Assembly (NCBI GenBank): GCA_021399445.1
Contig: JAJTUQ010000002.1
Location: 7,440,001 to 7,504,000 of the forward strand
DNA: 64,000 bases
Source: Xylogone sp. PMI_703
Taxonomy: Eukaryota; Ascomycota; Leotiomycetes
Direction: 5' to 3'
Made by a program: the position numbers and the translations under genes. Under the pieces are notes generated by a model. The model had not been told where the DNA came from. It ran no database searches and saw nothing but the letters and a program-made list of their open reading frames with translations. Below are positions 54,580-64,000 of the stretch, piece after piece; position 1 is the first letter of the stretch, and every line of letters begins with the position of its first letter.

Positions 54580-55503
54580 TTTGTCGCATTGGCGAGTCGA
54601 AAGACTAGAGGAAAAAGGAAGAGGGGAGTGTAGATTAGGAGAGAAACGTACAAAACTTGCTCCCAAGGGAACCGCAGCATTTACCCGTGTCAGGATAGGA
54701 TTGAGAAGGCGATGGAGCCATCAATTTATTTGTTCAAAAGAGCAGCAGCTTCACGTACAGCGGGCTACTGTGCCTAGTTAGTTCGGGAAGCTGCTATCAT
54801 CCTTTGGCCATGCTCTACAGAGCAGTGAGAGCAAAAGCCAGGGGGACGCGCAGTATTGCAGGGATCCAACACGGCTCCACAGGTGTCTTTCCCCCGGCCC
54901 ACTGCTGCTTTAAGATCTGATCCCGTATGTCCCACTTTCGATGCGACTTCTCGTTGTTCGAGCCCTGGCCACCAGGACCTCTTGACCATAAGTACTGATT
55001 TATTAATCCAAGTCTCTACTTATTTAGAGAGATATGCTAGATACCAAATTTACTCAATTGCTGATAAACCACATGTTATAGCAAGTTAAAAACGTGCTGT
55101 TAAAGGAGTATCCAACTGGATCTTTGAAAAGTGAGATTCTAATATTACTATACTCTCGTACAAAGTAGGTACTCCACCCTGAGAAGGTATCAGTAGGCAT
55201 TTGTTCGGTTATTGAATTTGTTACATCCCTACGGATGCATTTATGGCACTCTTGGATATTTCAAGTTTCATATGGGTAAGCTATTTGATGCAGTACATGT
55301 AGAACAAATAGTCCACTGGCATTGTTCAAATCCATCTCAAGTCCATCTAGACACCGTATAATGGATATCAAATGCAACAACTGTTTTCATTCTATTCCGA
55401 ATTGCCCTTTACAATAGCACCCCACGCCTCTCATACCAATGGTCCAGCAATACTAATGCATTGGGCTTTTGTTAAAACATCTCGCCTGTTAATAATTTCC
55501 TGC
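54580..55503. other. Intergenic, nothing recognised
   Basis: Promoter side of the MFS gene and 3' side of the rhodopsin-domain gene. A small minus-strand frame (54774..54989) has no domain. Confidence 0.5.
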
Positions 55504-56980
55504 TCACTTTTCTGATTTAGATTTCGCATCTACATGGACAGAGGTCTGCGTGTTCAGACCTAACCGTAAAGCCCGCTCGGTATTATCATTCGGAGTGCTC
55601 CCCTCTACTAGGAACGACGTTTCCACTTTGATCCTGTTCTTGTCCTTGGCGATGATATTGGTTGTACTATTTCCCGAATGTACAGATCCCAAATCTATTT
55701 CTTCTTCACCGAATCGAGTGTATTTCTTGTGTGGAACAGTCTTGTTGAGGACCGAGAGTTGGACATCGCTTTTCAGGGAACGGGATCCCAGTTCTGTCTC
55801 GTTTCGCTCACGGCCGAACGCGCAGCGGAAGAGATTGTTGAAGAAGTCTTCCATGATTTTTAGGACTGTGGGAATGCAGGCTGACATAATGCCAAAGTTG
55901 ACCTCAAGTTGAGAGACAGTGATACCTGTCACACTGCCATCTAATAAAGTTAGCCAAAGGGTTCAATGGAGGTGGGAGTAAACGCACAAGTCAAATCTTC
56001 CAAGGAGTGTGCTGATATGTAGAGTCCCTTCAGACGGACGCAGCCAAAGACAATCTCACTGCTGCTGCATTAGAAGGTATTGTAACTTCGCTCTCCCAGC
56101 CAAGGAGTTACCCACGAGAGACTAAGCATTGTCATCAAAGTCGCTATGACATACTTGCGCTTGTATGAAATGTAATAAAACAACCACCAGGGTAAGCCAG
56201 CGATGATGACGCTGGCGAAAATGTTCAGACCAGCATGAATGTACCAGAATGGTGGTTTATTGAAGCAATGTTGCTGAGATTTGGCGTGGTCCCAGTTGCT
56301 CGAAAAATCAATGCCGCAATGAAAAACAGTCGCAATTGAACACGCTATACAGTAGCCGGCGATATATACAATCATGATTTCACAGAATCGGTTGAACAGA
56401 ACCACTTGGTTACTGGAGATTGCAAGAAGTAGTAAGCATGTCGCGATCTTAGAAATACCCGCTGCAAATTTATAGAAAATCTGGTAGAGATAAAACATCT
56501 GCTATAAGTTAGTATTTACTACGCTCAAACCATTTGCAGCATGTAGCAAACCTCAAGGGCATTATCAGCCTGGTGCGCACTCAATAGCTTCATGTGTATC
56601 CCGAGTCCCCAGTGAACGCCTATTGAGTCAGTTGACAACTCTTAGTTCAAGCTTTTAGGAGGCTTACCGACGCATGCGATTACTGTGAGAATAATAGCCA
56701 TTATCTAGTCACCCATATCAGAAGCGTTCTCCAACATTGAGAGTATGCAACTTACAAATGAGAGTAGAATTATAATGTCTGACAGAAAAACCCATAGGTG
56801 GTGGCTCCCAAAGTGTAGACGGAAGGAGTCCGTCGTGGCATTGCTAAACCTATATCGTGCCCATAGTCGCAAGAACACAACAACGGCGACTAGAGCCGAG
56901 GTACAACCTGTGGTTATATAGATGACTTGTCCTCGAGTGTTGTCTAACGTCGGAGGATCCATTGAGTTCAATGAATTCAT
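55504..56980 (-). CDS. Fungal rhodopsin-domain (Pth11/SAT4-like) 7-TM protein
   Basis: Six exons by splice reading from 56980 down to 55504 with introns of 51, 48, 53, 54 and 47 nt; the spliced length of 407 residues is a whole number of codons. The N-terminal half carries transmembrane segments such as VIYITTGCTSALVAVVVFLR, DIIILLSF and IMAIILTVIACV, then GVHWGLGIHMKLLSAHQADN and YLYQIFYKFAAGISKIATCL. This is the order of the fungal rhodopsin/Pth11-related membrane domain. A Cys-rich extracellular loop (HCGIDFSSNWDH...HCFNKPPFWYI) fits. The family segment VSQLEVNFGIMSACIPTVL ends the membrane part, and a 120-residue hydrophilic tail follows. Some relatives are surface-sensing receptors; most are uncharacterised. 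Ligand unknown. Confidence 0.83.
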
Positions 56981-59197
56981 GATAGATCAAGGATTGATGA
57001 ACGGATATTCATGATATTGAACTGCACCTCACGTGGGTGCCTGGAGCTTTACACTCCAAATATACACGGACGGTCCATCAAAGCCCTCTGTATCCCTTGC
57101 TCTGGTGAAAATGGTATCCCTTATACATATGGCGCAAACATATGCTCTGCACTCATTTACGCTACACTAACAACCACACATATGCTTACCGGAGTGAAAT
57201 AAACACCGTACTCAAGTCGGCATGCTTGTAGCCCTTGCTGAAACTATACGATTGATGCCGCTTTCACGAAGCTCAGAGATGCTGTCAGACCTCCAAACTC
57301 CGGCCCAGAGTATTCGTGTTGGATCGTGGCAAGGTTATATCCGGACAAGGCACGATTTCGGATGGGTCCTTCCTTGCAACCACTGCGAAGTCTACGGAGT
57401 GCGATAGCTCGTACTAGGGTGCTTGTAGGTGTTCTAGCCCATCGGCAACGCTTAATTGCTACGCGGAATCATTCAGACTCGTTGTTGGCTATGTATTCCA
57501 CCACCCACATTCACCAAAGTCGTGCACATTTTGTCAAAAAGAAGACATATATCACGGCACTGTTCGATTAAGACGTTCCTTATTCCACTTATGTTTCATT
57601 TCATAAAATATTTGGTTGTTGAGAGTAGCGTAAGTGTATGGCCTGCTATAGCCTGTCCAGGTTAATTTGTCAGGCACGAGTCAGGGTACCAAAAGATAGT
57701 ACGATGTCAACACTAATCTGGGAAGTCTGTCCGCATATACAGCTAGGTAGTAGTGGAGACAAAACCTATCTCATAACTCTGATTTGGCGAAATATTATCA
57801 GGAGGAGCCGGCCATGCTGCACCGCTTTCCGCGCTCGGGTTGGCACTCATGAGGTCTAGGTTGAGCGCGGAGGGTCCGGCACGGCCAGCTCCTTTGGACC
57901 CTCCTTTCCGGACTACACATCTCGGTACCAAACTGGCGGTACGTGCTTGGACCATCGGCTTTGGGGGTGACAAAATCAGCCTGGGATGTAGCGTATGGGT
58001 ATTACTGTATGTATACTTGACTATACTGTGCAATAAGATGGCTGATACGAGGAGAGTTTTAGAATTAGAATTTTACGCAGAATGTGTACTATGGGAGGGG
58101 GGTTTATATTTACAGCATAGAACTGGAGATGTGTGAAATTTTTCGTGCCGTAAAATTCTGCGGAATTACGGATGGCGCCACCAACATTGCGTCTTTTTGT
58201 TGCATACAGCAATGCAGGTTGAAAACAATTTCGGTTAGAGGTAAAGCAGTGGGCCTTCTATCGAGTTAGTACCGAGAGAAATGAGGGAGTAAGTACTGAA
58301 CGAGTTGTAGGTCGTTGCAAGAACCCAAGTGTCTTCACACAACCAAGATTGTCGCTTAGAGCACGGCAAGTTAGTAAGAGTAAGTACAGGAAAGCAAAAG
58401 CGTGTATCCATACAATGCACATTAATCGTCTACTATAGCCTTGTCGTCACGAAATAAAGAGACGACGGAACGCATTGACTAGCCTAGGCTAAACTACTGA
58501 GTGTTAGATGGAAAGATCTCACATGAAATACAACGTCATCCGTGTCAAGGAGAGGAGCCATGTGGGGACTTGTGCTCCTGAGCCCTCTTTCCTCTATAAG
58601 TAACTAACGGATTCAATCTCTCTAGAATAGAAATTGCTTCACCTGAACAGAGAGCGCGTGGACTATAGTTCCGGGATTGATATGTAATATCCGGTGGCTT
58701 GTCCGTGCTGCTTTAGCAAGTACCTGCTGACGCCGAGAGCTTTTTGAGGCGAGGTGATTGAGGTCATTTGCAGTGAATGCTCTGGCTGGAGGTGTATCAG
58801 GGCTTTAGGGATGAAGCGCCGGTGTTGGTTATTTTGCGGAGCAAAAACAATGGATTGCATTGGAGCGGAGTAAATTTGCTTGATTATTATCCTAACAAAT
58901 AATTACGGTATGATATAAAGTAAAGAGAGCAGCTAGGGACTCGGGGACTCCGAGGTTTCCTAGAGTAAGGCAAAACCAAGTGAGACTATCTGTAATCCGG
59001 GACAGCTGTGAATTAAATATGCCAGCTAACTTCGACATGTATTTGCCTTAATAAACTGGAAGAACTTCATCAATTGGATAGGATAGCCAAGGCACATAGA
59101 ACTCAGAGTGTAGCTTGTACCGCTGTACTGTACAAGAGAGACAGGATCAAAGGTCTGGTATTCATGATCCAATTGAGATCTTGGAACCATTCGTCGA
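56981..59197. other. Intergenic region, no gene recognised
   Basis: 2.2 kb with only short frames. A GC-rich island (57800..57960) stands out from the surroundings but gives no recognisable product on either strand. 58060..58170 has loosely inverted ttttacgcagaat/gtaaaattctgcgg words. Confidence 0.45.
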
Positions 59198-60548
59198 TTA
59201 ATCTTTAAGCATTTGCGACCCTGCTGCCTGCCACAGAAACCTAGGTCTCATTGACAATTCATCCACATCAAGAACGCCGCCAGCAAACACGCTGCCCTGT
59301 TCTGCAGAATAATCAGCTAGCTTTTGCGATAGAGGCTGGTGCTTTGCCTGGTAGTTAGCAGAAGCCTCCATGAGGGCTTCAGCAATTTCATCGTTGCTAG
59401 CATTCGGACCGAGAGCTTGGAATCGTGGATTCAACTCATCCCGAAGGAATGTAGTGACACCAATAAATCCTGTAGACATGGAGCCAGCGATATGGGGAAG
59501 CATCCCATTTGCGGCATCGCCGAAACTGGTCATGCAAAGATCTTCGTTGTAGAACTTCCCCAATTTCTCCACTGCCATCAATTCGAGGCATACGCATCCA
59601 TCTGGTTGATCGTTAAGTATCTGTAGAGACATTAGCATAAAAATTAATAAACACTTCACAATACCTACTCGGAGGAGAGTTTGAACTGTGGCGTTAGCCC
59701 CGGAGAAATAGGTCAACAGTTCCTCTGTGCTCGTCTTGTACGTTCTTCCACGTTTCTTATGTATCGCCTCCTCAGCAAATGCTGCAATGTTGACGAATTT
59801 TCCACCTGCAATTGGGAAAATCAAGACGTGCCAACCTTTGACCCCAATGAACATATAAGTCTCTGTAGCAAACCTTTCACCAACAGCTTCCGAGACTTTC
59901 TGGCACGGGACTTTTCCTCGGAATACTACCATACCAGAATACTTGGCAGGTTTGTACTCAGGTCCTTGAATCAGCTTCCTGCACAGGGAGTTCATACCAT
60001 CACAGCCCAACAGAGCGTTTGCTCTCTCTTCTGCTCCATCTGCAAATTCCAGCTTCAACTCTCCTGGTACTTTGGTGACTGACTTGAGTGTCTTCCCATA
60101 CTGAATAGGCTCGCAATGCTTCGGACGGAAAGAATCGAGCAAATCTAAAAGTTCCTCCCGTCCAATCCTCCCATACAATTGGCCTTCGGGAACCTCAATC
60201 GGCGGGAGATCCTGATCCTCAATACCTCCATGGTGAAAATTCATCCAAACAGGACCTGTGATACATTGTCTGAGAAGCTCGTCTCCCAGGGCAGGATTGA
60301 GTCTTAGTGCACTGATAAGGGTCTGTGGTCCAACGCCATACCTTGAAGAGAAGTTGTCAGCACCTAAGACTTATGTAAACAGGCCAAACCAGCAACAGTT
60401 ACCCGAACGAGGGTCTGAGAGGAAGAGTCTCCTGCTCATATATCGAATAAGTCACCCGAGGATGGGGCGTGACTGAGCTTAATAAGAGCTTTCCAATTGG
60501 GCCAGATCCGATGATCGCGATGCGGAATTTTTCTGTTTCCGACATCAT
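59198..60548 (-). CDS. FAD-dependent monooxygenase (class A, salicylate-hydroxylase-like)
   Basis: Three exons, 60548..60403, 60341..59669 and 59620..59198; 413 residues. The 48-nt second intron is a multiple of three, so the frame also runs through it, but its removal restores TLLRILNDQPDGC. FAD-binding motifs are present: IAIIGSGPIGKLLLSS at the N-terminus (a GxGxxG variant), ALLGCDGMNSLCRKLI (DG motif) and MTSFGDAANGMLPHIAGSMS (GD motif). Length and lack of membrane segments fit a soluble aromatic or terpenoid hydroxylase. Two ATGs stand in tandem at the start (60548 and 60545). The next gene downstream on this strand is the MFS/7-TM pair; upstream, 671 bp away, is a GMC oxidoreductase in the same orientation. 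A joint pathway is possible but unproven. Confidence 0.88.
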
Positions 60549-61219
60549 TATCTATGGTGCTAAGAGAAAATTGTGTAGTAATGGTATTGTTGTGTCAGGA
60601 TTGTGTTCCCTCTGAATTGTACGGGAAAATGGGGAGGGGGTTTTGGTTGAGGGTACTGGCGCTAACTTATCTGGTCCAGGGTGGAATACGGGGAGTTGTT
60701 GGTGCTGGGTTTGGGTTCCTATGATTTTCCTTAACAGTAACAGCTCTCCTTTATCAACACCTCTATCAATTCTCGCCACGCCTTTGCTGTCTCATCCTTC
60801 AGATAGCAATTCAATTGAGCTCGGATGCACATCGCGATATCAGGGTTACGAGAGAACACAGCAGGACACTCATTTTGTGATGCCCAGGTAGTCCTTAGCG
60901 GACTTAATTCAGGTAGGATGTGAAAGTATTCCTCTATCGGTTGCCTGTGTCGTCGTAATCACTACTCGGTGAGCAAACATGCTACTTGATATGACTTGGA
61001 ACTAGGATAATGAGCTAAGGAAAGATTATAAAATGGAGATGTAAGCACAGAAGGCCTTCGTAATGTTATTCCATTAATCCCGTGGACTGCTAAAGTAGTT
61101 ACAAATAAAATATAGTAGCAGTTAACCCCTTAAGCCTAAGAAGTTATAACGAAAGAGAGGTTAGATAACAAATATTTCGATCTGTAGTCGAAAGATGTAT
61201 CAAAGTAAAACTCAGAAGA
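60549..61219. other. Intergenic, promoter of the FAD monooxygenase
   Basis: 671 bp between two minus-strand genes. Small frames without domains; nothing else seen. Confidence 0.45.
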
Positions 61220-63187
61220 TTATTGATCGAGTTTATACTCTTCTGTTAATCTCTCGACAATCGACTGACCAATTAGATATGCCGCAGCTTGACTGTGTGC
61301 ACTATTATAGACACAGATAAGTTAACATATTTTCCTTCATATAAATAACGAACACATTACCTTGGAAGTATAGGTGCGATGCTCATATCTGCTACACGAA
61401 TACCGTGAAGTCCGAGGATACGACCATGGCTGTCCACCACTGCCGACGAATCGTCTGGCTTTCCCATTTTGGTAGTCCCAGACATATGACTAGTTGATCT
61501 CAGTTCAGTCTTGATATAAGTGAGAATCTCTTCATCAGTTAAGTCGCTAGACAAAACCGTGCCAAAGGATTTCATTGAGACAATATGCTTTTTCATGAGT
61601 GGACTTTCAAGGAATTGAATAAACTCTCTCAGCGCTTGGGAAAAGACAAATGCGTCGAACGGGTTGCTCAAAAAGCCCAAGTCACAGACTGGCGGATCAT
61701 TTGGGTCGGCTGATTGGATAGTTACTGTCCCACGAGAAAGTGCATTTAACAGCACAACAAATCCTGCTAATGTTGGGGTCTGTAGGCTCCTTTCGGGGTC
61801 TAAGTTGGGAGATTGCTACTGAAACATTAGCTCTTATTATTCCTGTCATGTGTAAGCGGCTGCTCACCGTGATCCACTCGAAGGTTGGAATAGTCGGAAG
61901 CCGAAGGTATTCTTTTACACTTGTGTCTAAATCTTGAAACTGCGGAGTTTGAAATATTTTGTCTAACTTCGCAAATCCAAGAGGCCCTGAGCAAGCAACT
62001 GATGTAAATGGACCAGTATGGTCAGAGTTCCACTGGTCTTCGGCGTCCTTTAAGGCTTCGCCATTCCCGTAGAAAAGATGCCTGTCAGTAAAATCTGGCC
62101 TTACTTCAACCGAGTACGGTGTATTAGGATGGTCCTGGAGGTTTTTACCCACACCAGGTAAGTTATGGACCAGAGGGATACCGTGTTTCTTCAAGTCTTC
62201 TTCTGGCCCCACTCCAGAGAGCAAGAGTAATTTCGGTGTATCAATCGCTCCGGCGCAGAGAATTATTTCTCGACTTGCATAATCTTCTCAGAATCGACTC
62301 AGTGTTGATACAATGAAGAGCCCAGTTTCAATACTTACATTCCTTGTCGAATGTCCGAACCCCAATTGCCAATTGATCACGAAAGATAATCTGAGTGACA
62401 TTAGCAGCTGTAAGAATATGTAGATTACCAGGTACGCTGCCCAGATATGCAGACGAAGAGGTCGTTCGAAGGCCATCTTGGAAAGTGCCAGGGCCGACTC
62501 CGGTTCCAATCGGGTTCCCGGAATTATAATCCAAGTTTATCGGATACTACAGTCCATCAATGTCAGTCATGCCTAAATTTCTTTCCTCAATGAATTGTCC
62601 CTACTCCATAATCTGCCGCGGCTTCAACAACTGTCTTGATATCTCGCTCCCATTCCTTTGCATGGCTCAGCTTTACTGGGCTTTAAAAATCCTGATTAGT
62701 ACTTAGTTATTTCTGACCTGAAGTATACTAACCCTTCTGATCCAAGCCCATTGACTGGATCACTCTTAAAAAGCTTGTCGTACTTCTGATGGGGCTGTTG
62801 AAGTCCCTCAAGCTTGATAAATCTCTCCTTACAACGCTCCCAGGACCAAAATTCATCACCAGTCTGGCGAGCCCACTCATCGTAGTTATCTCTCGCACCT
62901 CGCGTATATGTTATGAAGTTAACAGCCGACGAGCCACCAAGCCCATTACCGCGGAGGCATGCAAGAGAACGATCATTTAACTGAGGCTGAGGTGTTGATT
63001 GATAGCCTTTTTCCATACCCGGAGTAAGGAATGTCATGAACCTCTTACCAGGTACTCTGGCCGCATCATTCTTATTGTCGCCCCCGGACTCGATCAAGAG
63101 CACTTGCGGTGCACCCTTTGTCAGAGAAAGATTTTTGGCAACAAGGCATCCAGCAGTACCACCTCCAACAATAATAAAATCATACAT
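61220..63187 (-). CDS. GMC (glucose-methanol-choline) oxidoreductase
   Basis: Six exons by splice reading from 63187 to 61220, with introns of 52, 58, 55, 52 and 59 nt, give exactly 564 codons (563 residues). [20 protein letters not shown] is the FAD-binding start, [20 protein letters not shown] is GMC signature 1 and [20 protein letters not shown] is signature 2, followed by [15 protein letters not shown]. The short last exon carries the catalytic His in [12 protein letters not shown]; without this exon the protein would end early. No signal peptide, so probably intracellular, unlike secreted glucose or aryl-alcohol oxidases. It oxidises an alcohol with FAD; substrate unknown. The intact gene and the decayed GMC fragment at 52.5 kb bracket the minus-strand gene group. 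Confidence 0.92.
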
Positions 63188-64000
63188 TGTGATAGGGTAA
63201 GATCTAGTGACTGGGTTGGTAGTACTGAAAGGCCAATCTACTCTCCAGTAACAAAAATGTATGGGTAAGACGGAGCCTTCACTCTATCGTTGATCTCAAT
63301 GGGCCTTTTTATAGCTATCTGATGCCGCCTTTGTGTGTTCCTTGGGGAAATTGTCCGCGCTGACGAATGAGGAAATTTCCCGAGTGACGAGATATGTAAG
63401 CCCGACCTTAAGAACTGTATATGACGAATTTGGATGCCTGACTTATTTTCCTTAAAAGAGCCAATATATTTTGTGCCTCATCCGTTACTGGAGTTTTACA
63501 GTATGAAGTGCTGCATTCGTGCTCCCGTAAGTCTCCAATGACAGGATGTAACTTGCAGCGGTAGATGATGAGACCAGTCCCATGGCGTAAAGATTAGGAA
63601 TCAAGGGAGACCTATCCGCATTATTAATCTTTCAAAAATGGCCACAAATGAAGTCCACAAGTAGCAAATAGGAAAAGGGGTGGTGGGTATGCTGTCCCAC
63701 CGATCTTGTGTTGTTAAAGGCTGTTTGTCGACCCATCCTTGAACGGTCAGAAGTTACCAAAGATAAAATGCAATAGAGCATTTCACTACTTATAGTCATG
63801 GAGTCGAGACTGTAGACAGAACATGCCGTGTCATTGAGACTGGCTTATCAACGCTCATTGGCTGTGAAATGAAAATCTGTAGTCCTAAGATATGGAAGCG
63901 GCTATCGTGCACCATCTACCATTCAACAATTTAGTAAAAGGCTTGGGCCATCCCAAATTCAATTATAATTTTACATGTGTTCTACAAAGAATTTCCTGAT
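63188..64000. other. Upstream region of the GMC gene, no gene seen
   Basis: About 800 bp to the right edge. No recognisable coding region, RNA or repeat. Confidence 0.5.

Noticed and set aside
54950..54995. GTTCGAGCCC word resembling a tRNA T-loop
   Set aside because: The flanks do not pair into a T-stem, and no anticodon or acceptor stem could be drawn around it.
57800..57960. GC-rich island considered as a gene relic
   Set aside because: No frame on either strand gives a recognisable motif, so a gene origin cannot be supported.
1..64000. CRISPR arrays, rRNA genes, PKS, NRPS or canonical terpene synthase genes
   Set aside because: None seen. Repeats here are inverted or dispersed, not spaced direct arrays, and no ketosynthase, adenylation or DDxxD/NSE terpene-synthase motif could be found in the coding frames.

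Overview
The window is nuclear DNA of a filamentous ascomycete (Pezizomycotina). Genes carry short GT-AG introns (45-75 nt, one of 126) with CTAAC/CTGAC-like branch sites. The protein families are typical of that group: Zn2Cys6 regulators, a HET-ankyrin protein, fungal 7-TM rhodopsin-domain proteins, DHA-type MFS pumps and PaxM-like FAD monooxygenases. Intergenic DNA is AT-rich, holds miniature inverted-repeat elements and a stop-riddled pogo-type transposase, and looks RIP-like. Nothing in the sequence fixes the genus.

Region 1 (1-36.7 kb) reads as a biosynthetic gene cluster without a PKS, NRPS or canonical terpene synthase. In order it holds a Zn2Cys6 regulator (cut by the left edge), a berberine-bridge-type FAD oxidase divergent from an HMG-CoA synthase, a secreted glyoxalase-fold protein, a PaxM-like FAD monooxygenase fused to a polytopic membrane domain, an SDR that has lost its catalytic Tyr, two MFS exporters, an SDR relic, two divergent SDRs, a soluble ABBA (NphB/Orf2-type) aromatic prenyltransferase, a full-length HMG-CoA reductase and an orphan membrane protein. 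My reading is that HMG-CoA synthase and reductase raise mevalonate and DMAPP supply, the ABBA enzyme prenylates an aromatic acceptor made elsewhere, and the flavin enzymes and SDRs tailor the product (the membrane module may cyclise it). The MFS pumps would export it. The product is unknown. CTCCGGAG-like sites recur in several of these promoters and are clustered three-fold before the prenyltransferase gene.

Region 2 (36.7-50.4 kb) is repeat-rich accessory DNA. It holds a secreted PQQ-type beta-propeller protein with Cys-rich repeats (one frameshift, bracketed by two copies of the same miniature element), a second Zn2Cys6 regulator, and a HET-ankyrin gene with one frameshift.

Region 3 (50.4-64 kb) starts with a decayed pogo transposase and a GMC-oxidoreductase fragment. 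It continues with four genes on the minus strand: an anion/cation-symporter-type MFS, a rhodopsin-domain membrane protein, an FAD monooxygenase and an intact GMC oxidoreductase. This may be a small second metabolic cluster or the edge of one. Exon junctions were worked out by hand from splice signals and family motifs; most spliced lengths come out as whole codons, but no transcript data were available.
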